Source: an uncultured Collinsella sp. (lineage in GTDB: Bacteria > Actinomycetota > Coriobacteriia > Coriobacteriales > Coriobacteriaceae). From it: 7,657 nt of DNA. The notes beneath the pieces are model-generated. The model was not told the origin of the DNA, made no database searches, and saw nothing but the letters and a program-made list of their open reading frames with translations. Location of the stretch: assembly GCA_958424475.1 (NCBI GenBank), contig CATZTY010000043.1:1-7657 (forward strand), written 5' to 3'. This document shows, piece after piece, positions 1 through 5,112 of the stretch (positions are counted from its first letter, which is position 1; every line of letters starts with the position of its first letter). The position numbers and the translations under genes are program-made.

Positions 1-2
1 AC

Positions 3-455
3 CCGAGCGCCGGTAAGGTGTTCATTAGCGTGTGCGACCGCGACAAGCGTCATATCCTTTCGGTCGCGCGTATCCTTCGCTACCTGGGCTTTGATATCTG
101 CTCCACCGAGGGTACGGCGCGCGTGCTGCGCGGCGGCAACGTGACGTGTGAGGTCGTGGAGAAGATTAGCGGCCCGCACGATGGCGAGCGTCCCAACATC
201 GGCGACCTGATCGCCGACGGCAAGATTGCGGTGATCGTCAATACGCCGTATGGCCCGGGTTCTCGTGGCGACGGCTATCTACTGCGCACCGAGGCCGTCC
301 GTCGTGGCGTGACCTGCGTGACGGCGATGTCTGCCGCCAACACGTACGTGAGTGCCATCGAGGCGGTGCGTGAGGACCAGCAGGGTCACGGTAGCGCCAA
401 CGACATGGGCATGGACGTCATCGCCCTGCAGGACCTGCCGCAGCACACGGTGTAG
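3..455 (+). CDS. carB: Carbamoyl-phosphate synthase large subunit, C-terminal part (5' end outside window)
   Basis: This is the last 150 residues of the large (ammonia-using, ATP-dependent) subunit of carbamoyl-phosphate synthase, which makes carbamoyl phosphate for pyrimidine and arginine synthesis in the cytoplasm. What is visible is the allosteric MGS-like domain. It opens with KVFISVCDRDKR, followed by the FDICSTEGTARVL segment, which matches the FELDATHGTAIVL region of E. coli CarB. The IVNTPYG segment corresponds to the IINTTSG loop of the effector site. The frame is open from base 3 without a start codon, and the GTG at 18 lies inside the conserved strand, so this is a truncated gene and not a separate small protein. 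In the family the full subunit is about 1,070 residues. The gene ends at TAG 453-455 and faces the regulator downstream. Family and partial status are secure; a free-standing MGS-domain protein is the only alternative and is unlikely given the in-frame upstream codons. Confidence 0.93.
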   Translation, partial: PSAGKVFISVCDRDKRHILSVARILRYLGFDICSTEGTARVLRGGNVTCEVVEKISGPHDGERPNIGDLIADGKIAVIVNTPYGPGSRGDGYLLRTEAVRRGVTCVTAMSAANTYVSAIEAVREDQQGHGSANDMGMDVIALQDLPQHTV

Positions 456-466
456 TTGACCTGGCC

Positions 467-551
467 GGCCGGGGCGGCAGCCGGACACTTTCTCTCGGAA
501 ACTGGGCTTCGCGAAGTTTTCCGAGAGAAAGGACCGCCTCCCGCCCCGGCC
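467..551. repeat. Long imperfect palindrome (85 bp), possible dispersed intergenic repeat
   Basis: Two nested perfect arms are separated by a poorly paired section. The outer arms GGCCGGGGCGG (467-477) and CCGCCCCGGCC (541-551) are 11 bp. The inner arms CTTTCTCTCGGAAA (488-501) and TTTCCGAGAGAAAG (518-531) are 14 bp. The centre contains the self-complementary CTTCGCGAAG (507-516). There is no T-run after the outer arm, so it does not look like a classic Rho-independent terminator, and a proper terminator-like hairpin follows at 624. It may be a REP/BIME-like or MITE-like element, or a structured 3' end of the carB transcript. The pairing is seen directly; its nature is inferred. Confidence 0.6.
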
Positions 552-623
552 TGCGGTGACTTGGCTGCACCGTGTACTGCCGAAGGGGCTTTGCGCGATG
601 ACTAGGGCTGAATAAAATTGAGT

Positions 624-664
624 GTGGGCGCCGTCGTTCATTCGAACGACGGCGCCCACGTTTT
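624..664. terminator. Hairpin terminator between convergent carB and gntR, probably bidirectional
   Basis: A perfect 15-bp stem, GTGGGCGCCGTCGTT (624-638) with AACGACGGCGCCCAC (645-659), closes a 6-nt loop. On the forward strand it is followed by TTTT (661-664) and a further T-rich stretch. On the reverse strand the hairpin begins 9 bases past the gntR stop codon and is followed by ACTCAATTTTATT. The position between two convergent genes and the T-richness on both sides fit a shared intrinsic terminator, although neither U-tract is long. Confidence 0.8.
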
Positions 665-668
665 GGAT

Positions 669-1451
669 TTATTGGGCTGTGGCGGTGAAGGTTGTTTTGT
701 CGGCGGCGATGTGCACGTGCAGCTTTGCCTGACCGTCGCAGCTGATGAGCACGCCTACCTCGAACGGGGTTCCTGCCTTGTCGTAGGTCGAACGTACGAT
801 GCGCATCGCCGCCTTGCCGGTGTTCTGTCCCAAAAGGCGCGCCTCATGCTTGTCGAGGTTGATCGTCTCGTAGACGGCATCGACGCTTGCTGGCAGGATG
901 CCGGTCTTTTCCGCGATGTAGGCGTAGAGCGAGCCATCCACGTCTTTACGCGCGAGCTCGGGGCAAAGTGACACAGGGATATAGACGTAGTTGAGCTCCA
1001 TGGGTTTGTCGTCGGCGAGACGCAGGCGGCGAATCTCCCACACGGGTGTCCCTTCGGGCACTTTGAGCCCGGAGGCGATTCCGCGGACGGCCGGTATGCT
1101 TGAAAAGGCGAGAATCTGCGAGCTCGGAATCCGTCCCGCTTCGTGCATCCGCGCGCTGAAATTTAGGGCCAGATCGATGCCGGGTGCTGTGGTTTGGGGC
1201 TTGATGAACGTGCCCTGGCCGCGTTTGCGCACCACGCGCCCCTCGATGACGAGATCTTGAAAGCAACGGCGCACGGTTGCGCGCGATAACTCCAGCCGCT
1301 CACAGATTTCGAGCTCGCGTGGCAGCGGCGTCTTGGTGTCGAACGCCTGGCTGGCGATAAGCAGAGCGATTCGATGTTTAAGTTGGATATAGAGGGGCGT
1401 ATCGCCGCTGCGGTCGAAGGGCTCAGAGGCGAGAAACGAGATCATGTCCAT
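669..1451 (-). CDS. GntR-family (HutC-type) transcriptional regulator with UTRA domain
   Basis: This is a cytoplasmic DNA-binding repressor or activator of 260 residues, a usual length for the HutC subfamily. An N-terminal winged helix-turn-helix (about residues 18-84) shows the family pattern PLYIQLKHRIALLI, LPRELEICERLELSRATVRR and the wing GRVVRKRGQGTFI. The rest (about 105-250) is a UTRA effector domain, with PVWEIRRLRLADDKPM, the YVYIPVSLCP segment and a C-terminal STYDKAGTPFEVGV strand. In this subfamily UTRA domains commonly bind phosphorylated sugars, amino sugars or other small metabolites. I chose ATG 1451 because GGAGGT (reverse strand, 1462-1457) lies 5 nt upstream; an ATG two codons later (11-nt spacing) is also possible, and an upstream ATG at 1484 lacks support. 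It is divergent from the PTS operon, which makes it the likely local regulator and probably autoregulated. Family call is strong; effector and targets are inferred. Confidence 0.9.
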   Translation of the reverse strand: MDMISFLASEPFDRSGDTPLYIQLKHRIALLIASQAFDTKTPLPRELEICERLELSRATVRRCFQDLVIEGRVVRKRGQGTFIKPQTTAPGIDLALNFSARMHEAGRIPSSQILAFSSIPAVRGIASGLKVPEGTPVWEIRRLRLADDKPMELNYVYIPVSLCPELARKDVDGSLYAYIAEKTGILPASVDAVYETINLDKHEARLLGQNTGKAAMRIVRSTYDKAGTPFEVGVLISCDGQAKLHVHIAADKTTFTATAQ

Positions 1452-1534
1452 GAGGTACCTCCATGTCGTGAACATACGTGACATGGTCTGACACTGCGGG
1501 GCAAACCGGTGATGTCAGGCCTGATTCTTGCTGG

Positions 1535-1549
1535 TATGTATGGTACATA
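1535..1549. promoter_or_regulatory. Candidate GntR operator, 15-bp inverted repeat
   Basis: TATGTA TGG TACATA is a perfect 6-bp inverted repeat around a 3-bp centre, in the AT-rich middle of the divergent region. HutC-type regulators bind short AT-rich dyads of about this size. The symmetry is visible; binding by the neighbouring regulator is inference. ACATAA recurs 9 bp further on (1554-1559). Confidence 0.4.
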
Positions 1550-1650
1550 AGGAACATAAAACATTTACCAGGCAATCTACCTGCTATTTTAAAAATAATT
1601 AGAAGAAAAAATAATTTAGGCACAAAAATAATTGCTACCGTTAACCGATG

Positions 1651-1673
1651 AATAGTTGCCGTTCGCAACTATT
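1651..1673. promoter_or_regulatory. 23-bp palindrome/hairpin in the PTS leader
   Basis: AATAGTTGC (1651-1659) and GCAACTATT (1665-1673) are perfect 9-bp arms around CGTTC, followed by TTCTTGT. It lies 86 bases before the IIA start. It could be a second operator, or if transcribed, a small RNA hairpin with a short U-rich tail (weak attenuator). The stem is only about 40% GC, so it would be a weak terminator; an operator seems more likely. Confidence 0.4.
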
Positions 1674-1759
1674 TTCTTGTACCGAACATGCCCCGGCGCA
1701 ACAATAATCTCGGCAGAAAGCAAAGCCGTGCGACACACGGCAGGTCGAGAGGAGACCGC

Positions 1760-2194
1760 ATGCGGTATCTGGTAATGGTCAGTCACGGAACGCTCGCTCC
1801 CGGACTGCACAGTGTCCTCAAGATGCTCGGCAATGACGCCCCGAACATCTTGTCGACGAGTCTCGTAGACGGCATGGGCGCTGACGAGTATGTCGAGAAC
1901 GTCAAGGCGATGCTCGCTCCCGTTACCGCCGATGACGAGGTTGTCCTGCTCGGTGACATCCTGGGCGGATCGCCGCTCACCAATGCTATGAACACGCTGG
2001 CCGAGAAGGGCCTGCTCGCCCACACCATTGCCTTCGGCGGTATGAATCTGCCCATGGCTATGACCGCCATGATGGGGCTTGCCACCATGGACCTGGATTC
2101 CCTCAAGCAGATGATGCTGCAGGAGGGCAAGAACGGTATGTCCGAGCTCGTTGTCCCGACCGATGACGCCGACGACGAGGACGACGACATCTAG
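1760..2194 (+). CDS. PTS mannose-family transporter subunit IIA
   Basis: This 144-residue cytoplasmic phosphocarrier accepts phosphate from HPr and passes it to IIB. The active-site histidine is His9 in MRYLVMVSHGTLAPGL, aligning with His10 of E. coli ManX. The partner motif GDILGGSPLTNAM (residues 65-77, with Asp66) matches the conserved D-x-x-GGSP loop beside the active site. Length is normal for a free-standing IIA domain. The frame is open further upstream to an ATG at 1688, but the start at 1760 has AGGAG (1750-1754) at 5-nt spacing and gives the standard N-terminus. The C-terminus ends in an acidic tail, PTDDADDEDDDI (133-144), which is not part of the fold. It is the first gene of a IIA-IIB-IIC-IID operon and is separated from IIB by 82 bases. 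The family call is strong; the sugar is unknown (mannose, glucosamine, galactosamine, sorbose or fructosamine-type substrates all occur in this family). Confidence 0.94.
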   Translation: MRYLVMVSHGTLAPGLHSVLKMLGNDAPNILSTSLVDGMGADEYVENVKAMLAPVTADDEVVLLGDILGGSPLTNAMNTLAEKGLLAHTIAFGGMNLPMAMTAMMGLATMDLDSLKQMMLQEGKNGMSELVVPTDDADDEDDDI

Positions 2195-2235
2195 ACCGCA
2201 CCAAGGTTTCATCTAACTGCAAACGTTAAGAAGGA

Positions 2236-2256
2236 GAGGCCGCGACCGCAGGCCTC
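2236..2256 (+). other. Intercistronic mRNA hairpin between IIA and IIB
   Basis: GAGGCC (2236-2241) and GGCCTC (2251-2256) form a perfect 6-bp stem with a 9-nt loop in the 82-base IIA-IIB gap. The strong ribosome-site-like AAGGAGAGG (2231-2239) runs into its left arm. Without a U-tract it is not a terminator. Such structures can set transcript stability or the relative output of operon genes; that role is inferred. Confidence 0.45.
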
Positions 2257-2276
2257 ATGAAGGAAAGTGAGAACGC

Positions 2277-2765
2277 ATGATTTCGTTCATCCGCATTGAC
2301 GACCGCATGATTCATGGACAGACCGTTACCCGTTGGGCCCTCGAATATCCCTGCGACGGTCTTATCGCTGTCAACGACGCCGCGGCGTCCAACCCCGTGC
2401 TCAAGGAGGCCTACAAGAGTGCCTCGGGCAAGAAGACGTTCGTGTGGACCAAGGAGCACTTTAAGGAGGTCGCTGAGAAGGTTATCAAGTCTCCGACCAA
2501 GTACTTCCTGATTACCAAGAACCCGCAGGACATGAAGGAGCTTCTCGTCGACTTCGGGTTCGATCCGGGCATGCGCCACATCATCGTCGGTCCCTGCAAC
2601 GACCGTCCCGGCGCCACCAAGCTCGGCAACAATCAGTCGATTACACAGGAAGAGGCCCAAGCGCTCGAGGATCTCACCAACGCCGGCTACACTGTCGAGT
2701 TCGCTCTCCTCAAGGAGAAGTCCATCGGTGAGTGGCCCAAGTTCCGCGGTCAGTTTGGCTTCTAG
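2277..2765 (+). CDS. PTS mannose-family transporter subunit IIB
   Basis: This 162-residue cytoplasmic subunit takes phosphate from IIA and donates it to the sugar during transport by IIC-IID. The opening RIDDRMIHGQTVTRW carries the family signature, with His13 as the phosphorylated residue. The IAVNDAAASNP stretch (30-40) fits the conserved VNDxxA region. The C-terminal third keeps the usual ITQEEAQALEDLTNAGYTVEF pattern (122-142), but the segment before it, PCNDRPGATKLGNN (106-119), departs from the common NVGxM form, and the end EKSIGEWPKFRGQFGF replaces the more usual VPDD-type ending. The start codon is fixed by the motif 7 residues in; the purine-rich GAAGGAAAG (2259-2267) is a weak, distant ribosome site, so coupling to upstream translation is possible. 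Length and frame are intact. Confidence 0.93.
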   Translation: MISFIRIDDRMIHGQTVTRWALEYPCDGLIAVNDAAASNPVLKEAYKSASGKKTFVWTKEHFKEVAEKVIKSPTKYFLITKNPQDMKELLVDFGFDPGMRHIIVGPCNDRPGATKLGNNQSITQEEAQALEDLTNAGYTVEFALLKEKSIGEWPKFRGQFGF

Positions 2766-2793
2766 TTAGGCGCCAGCCGCATTTTGGTACCTA

Positions 2794-2815
2794 CAGCCCT
2801 TGTGGAAAGGGGCTG
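2794..2815 (+). other. Intercistronic mRNA hairpin between IIB and IIC
   Basis: CAGCCC (2794-2799) and GGGCTG (2810-2815) are perfect 6-bp arms, extendable inward by TT/AA with one bulged G. It lies in the 72-base gap upstream of the IIC ribosome site (AAAGGGG, 2826-2832). It has no T-run, so it is not a terminator. Together with the hairpin at 2236 it marks both larger gaps of the operon. Confidence 0.4.
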
Positions 2816-2837
2816 AGGAATAAAGAAAGGGGAAAGC

Positions 2838-3695
2838 ATGGCAATCAATGCATTCCAAGCCGCGCTGTTCGGCCTGTTCGCCTGCCTGGCATCGCTGCCT
2901 GGCATGGGCGGCACGACGATCGGCAACTACACTCTGGGTCGTCCTCTGGTCGCCGGCCTCATCGTCGGCATCATCATGGGCGATATGCAGACGGGCATCC
3001 TCGTCGGCGCTGCTATCCAGGTTGTCTACATCGCTCTCGTGACCCCCGGCGGAACCGTCTCCGCCGACGTCCGCGCCGTGTCCTATATCGGCATCCCGCT
3101 GGCGATTCTCGCCATCAAGAACTCGGGCATCGACCCCGCTTCCGCTGAGGCTGCCGGCATGGCCGCATCCCTCGGTGCCGCCGTCGGCACGCTCGGCACC
3201 GTGCTCTTCTATGGCACCGCCACCATCAACCTGGTGTGGCAGGGCATGGGCTGGAAGTGGCTCGAGAAGGGCGATCTCCACAAGCTCTACCTGGTCAACA
3301 ACGTTCTGCCTTGGATCGGTCACATCGTCTGCTCGTTCCTCCCGACGTTCATCATCACCATGGGCGGCACCGCCATGGTCGACCTCATGAAGACCTACAT
3401 GCCCATGGACGGCATCGCGATGAAGACGCTGTTCACCGTCGGCTCGCTGCTGCCTACCGTCGGTATCGCCATCCTGCTCAAGCAGGTCATTTCCAAGCCG
3501 ACGGACTTCCTCACGTTCTTCTTCGGCTTCACCCTGTCCGCTGTCATGGGATGCAACCTGATCGCCGCTGCCGGCATCGGCTGCTTCTTCGCCCTGATCA
3601 ACTATGAGATCGCTTCGCTCAAGATCGACCTCGCAAACGCTCCCAAGGCAGCTATCGCCTCGGGTTCAGATGATGAGGAAGAGGAGGACATCTAA
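2838..3695 (+). CDS. PTS mannose-family transporter subunit IIC
   Basis: This 285-residue membrane subunit, with IID, forms the sugar-conducting channel. It is strongly hydrophobic throughout. The family landmarks are GRPLVAGLIVGIIMGDMQTG (34-53), GAAIQVVYIAL (57-67) and the PGGTVSADVRAVSYIGIPLA loop (70-89). Later segments such as FIITMGGTAM and FFFGFTLSAVMGCNLIAAAGIGCFF (by eye, about 171-180 and 227-251) are further membrane regions. The start ATG has AGGGG about 5 nt upstream. The C-terminus is a short cytoplasmic-type acidic tail, SGSDDEEEEDI (275-285), ending in the same Asp-Ile as IIA. The stop codon overlaps the IID start by one base (TAATG), so the two membrane subunits are translationally coupled. 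Family call is strong; substrate not determinable from sequence alone. Confidence 0.94.
   Translation: MAINAFQAALFGLFACLASLPGMGGTTIGNYTLGRPLVAGLIVGIIMGDMQTGILVGAAIQVVYIALVTPGGTVSADVRAVSYIGIPLAILAIKNSGIDPASAEAAGMAASLGAAVGTLGTVLFYGTATINLVWQGMGWKWLEKGDLHKLYLVNNVLPWIGHIVCSFLPTFIITMGGTAMVDLMKTYMPMDGIAMKTLFTVGSLLPTVGIAILLKQVISKPTDFLTFFFGFTLSAVMGCNLIAAAGIGCFFALINYEIASLKIDLANAPKAAIASGSDDEEEEDI
3682..3687 (+). promoter_or_regulatory. Ribosome binding site of IID inside the IIC acidic-tail codons
   Basis: AGGAGG lies 7 nt before the IID ATG at 3695 and falls inside the Glu codons (GAG GAA GAG GAG) of the IIC tail. The same bases therefore encode the acidic end of IIC and the initiation site of IID. 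Confidence 0.8.
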
Positions 3696-4522
3696 TGGCA
3701 GAGAAGAAGAAACTCTCTAAGAAAACGCTTGCCAAGTCGTTCCGCAACTGGTCCTATGGCAACCTGACCTGCTTCTCGCAGGAGCACATGCAGACCTTCG
3801 GTTATCTGTGTGCCATGCTCCCGATCGTCGAGGAACTCTACGACACGCCCGAGGAGCAGAAGCAAGCCCTCCAGACTTACTCCGCGTTCTTCAACACCGA
3901 GCCGCAGATCGGCACCATGATCGTCGGCGTCACCGCCGGCCTCGAGGAGGCTCGCGCAAACGGCGAAGCCATCGATGACGACGCCATCAACGGCATCCGC
4001 GCCGGCCTCATGGGCCCGCTTGCTGGCTTGGGCGACTCTCTGATCGTCGGTACCCTGATCCCGATCCTGCTCGGTATCGCCCTCGGTCTTTCTACCGGCG
4101 GCTCCCCGCTCGGCGCTATCTTCTACATTGTCGTGTGGAACCTGCTCATGTTCCTTGGCATGCGCTTTGCCTACAACCAGGGCTATGAGCTCGGCGGCAA
4201 GGCGGTCGAGGCCCTCGTCGGCCCCAAGGCCAAGGCTCTGCGTGATTCCATCGTGATGGTCGGTACCATGGTCATCGGTGCCGTGGGTGCCACTTGGGTC
4301 TCCATCACCTGCAGCCCCAACCTGGTGCTGCCTGGCGGCGGTAAGTTCCAGGACACGCTCGACGGAATCTATCCGCACCTGCTGCCGATGGTCTTCATCA
4401 TCTTCTGCTGGTACATGATGACCAAGAAGAAGGTTAACCCCATCGTTATGATGCTGATCCTTGTTGTGATCGCATTCGTGGGCGTTCTCGTGGGCTTCTT
4501 CGACCCGGCGCTGAGCTACTAG
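3695..4522 (+). CDS. PTS mannose-family transporter subunit IID
   Basis: This 275-residue membrane partner of IIC completes the sugar channel. The N-terminus is a basic, cytoplasmic-type region (AEKKKLSKKTLAKSFRNW) followed by the family's FSQEHMQTFGYLCAMLP segment (27-43). The TEPQIGTMIVGVTAGLEEARANGE region (68-91) and the GLMGPLAGLGDSL motif (104-116) are characteristic of IID proteins. Hydrophobic stretches by eye are about 117-133, 140-156, 185-203, 229-241 and 250-268; I did not run a topology predictor. The protein has the usual length and an intact frame. It overlaps IIC by one base and is the last gene of the operon, 22 bases before the terminator hairpin. No IIC-IID fusion or missing motif is seen. 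Confidence 0.95.
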   Translation: MAEKKKLSKKTLAKSFRNWSYGNLTCFSQEHMQTFGYLCAMLPIVEELYDTPEEQKQALQTYSAFFNTEPQIGTMIVGVTAGLEEARANGEAIDDDAINGIRAGLMGPLAGLGDSLIVGTLIPILLGIALGLSTGGSPLGAIFYIVVWNLLMFLGMRFAYNQGYELGGKAVEALVGPKAKALRDSIVMVGTMVIGAVGATWVSITCSPNLVLPGGGKFQDTLDGIYPHLLPMVFIIFCWYMMTKKKVNPIVMMLILVVIAFVGVLVGFFDPALSY

Positions 4523-4544
4523 TCATCATCCTTTGACCCCTTGT

Positions 4545-4582
4545 AAGGCCGTGCGGCCTCAACCGCACGGCCTTCTGATTTT
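4545..4582 (+). terminator. Rho-independent terminator of the PTS operon
   Basis: A perfect 12-bp GC-rich stem, AAGGCCGTGCGG (4545-4556) with CCGCACGGCCTT (4563-4574), closes the loop CCTCAA and is followed by CTGATTTT. It starts 22 bases after the IID stop. The T-tract is interrupted but the stem is strong. Confidence 0.85.
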
Positions 4583-4589
4583 GCGCCGC

Positions 4590-4656
4590 CTTTCAAGGGC
4601 AATATGGCCAGCGACCTCCATCGCCTACACGACACCCGCTATATTGCTCTTGAAAG
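4590..4656. repeat. Inverted repeat with 16-bp arms around a 35-nt centre
   Basis: CTTTCAAGGGCAATAT (4590-4605) and ATATTGCTCTTGAAAG (4641-4656) are complementary at 15 of 16 positions, and the single mismatch is a G-U pair if transcribed one way. The 35-nt centre is not itself strongly paired. It lies just past the PTS terminator and about 60 bases before the next start codon. The right arm includes TATATT (4640-4645), a possible -10 box. It could be a regulator-binding region, a remnant of a small mobile element, or a long RNA hairpin; the sequence alone does not decide. Confidence 0.55.
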
Positions 4657-4717
4657 ATGACGTATTCGATAAACGATGCACTTGCGCATGATGCACACTT
4701 TGCACGAGGAGGACCAT

Positions 4718-5044
4718 ATGCACGAGAAACACGGACACGACCTTTCGCGCGATGACTTGATCCGCGAGGCAAAGATGCAGACCGATGCTATTCAGCGGCT
4801 CAACGTTTGGCTGCGCCTGGGCTATTCGCTCGTGGCGATTGGCTTTTTGATGGGGATGTGGGGTATGCAGGGAGGCCCCGGCTGGGGTGTCCCCGTGGGC
4901 ATCGTGTGCCTGGTGGTGGGCACTCCGCTTTCGATTGTGCTTAAGGTTGGCACGACTAACGCCAAAAAGAATGTCGAGCGCATGCTCGAGGCCGCGGGTG
5001 TCGACGTTGAGGAGCTTATGCGACGTAAGAAGGACGAGCGATAG
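4718..5044 (+). CDS. Small two-helix membrane protein of unknown function
   Basis: I do not recognise the family. The protein has 108 residues: a His-rich, charged N-terminus (MHEKHGHDLSRDD), an amphipathic stretch with IREAKMQTDAIQRL (15-28), a first hydrophobic segment about 34-51 (RLGYSLVAIGFLMGMWGM), a short Gly/Pro-rich turn (QGGPGWG), a second hydrophobic segment about 58-77 (VPVGIVCLVVGTPLSIVLKV), and a charged helical tail ending MRRKKDER. This suggests a helical hairpin with both ends in the cytoplasm. The ATG at 4718 is chosen because AGGAGG (4707-4712) sits 5 nt before it; an in-frame ATG at 4676 has no such support. It is preceded by the PTS terminator, so it is probably transcribed separately, and it lies 68 bases before the marR gene, with which it could share a transcript. 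Translation is well supported; function is unknown. Confidence 0.75.
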   Translation: MHEKHGHDLSRDDLIREAKMQTDAIQRLNVWLRLGYSLVAIGFLMGMWGMQGGPGWGVPVGIVCLVVGTPLSIVLKVGTTNAKKNVERMLEAAGVDVEELMRRKKDER

Positions 5045-5112
5045 ACTTCCGTGTTGGGGTATCATAAAGAATTGTTGCGAATGTTAACTAATGTACGGCA
5101 AATGACGGTTTT

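Larger units (their letters stand above)
1452..1759. promoter_or_regulatory. Divergent control region between gntR and the PTS operon
   Basis: This 308-base stretch has no gene. Positions 1540-1680 are far more AT-rich than the rest of the window, as expected for back-to-back promoters. Candidate sites are: GAGGTACCTC (1452-1461), a perfect palindrome next to the gntR start; CCATGTC/GACATGG arms (1461-1467 and 1480-1486); TATGTA-TGG-TACATA (1535-1549); and a 9-bp stem at 1651-1673. The hexamer GAACAT occurs three times (1470, 1552, 1684). TGCTATTTT (1582-1590) resembles an extended -10 element for the forward operon, but I see no good -35. A 6-bp hairpin, GCCGTG/CACGGC (1725-1741), lies just before the IIA ribosome site. 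The regulatory role is inferred from position; the exact promoters are uncertain. Confidence 0.6.

Noticed and set aside
18..455. A free-standing MGS-domain protein starting at GTG 18.
   Set aside because: In-frame codons continue to the window edge and the GTG lies within the conserved first strand of the CarB C-terminal domain, with no ribosome site before it.
1618..1638. Possible sigma-54 promoter: GGCAC followed by TTGC upstream of the PTS operon, where some mannose-family PTS operons use sigma-54.
   Set aside because: The GG and GC pairs are 15 positions apart, not the 12 that sigma-54 requires, and actinobacterial lineages generally lack sigma-54.
1688..1759. N-terminal extension of IIA from ATG 1688 (24 extra residues).
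   Set aside because: The extension is Arg/Asn-rich and unlike any IIA N-terminus, no ribosome site precedes it, and the ATG at 1760 has a good one.
1616..2212. Long reverse-strand reading frame over the IIA gene and its leader.
   Set aside because: It is an antisense shadow of the IIA codons in GC-rich DNA: no ribosome site, no recognisable domain, and it runs over the divergent control region.
2219..2232. Partial catabolite-control (cre-like) site TGCAAACGTTAAGA in the IIA-IIB gap.
   Set aside because: The final CA of the consensus is missing, the position inside the operon is unusual, and CcpA-type control is not established for this lineage.
3692..4378. 228-codon reverse-strand reading frame opposite IID.
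   Set aside because: The forward frame encodes an unmistakable IID protein; the reverse frame is rich in Gly, Asp, Glu and His as expected from the complement of such codons and has no supporting start signal.
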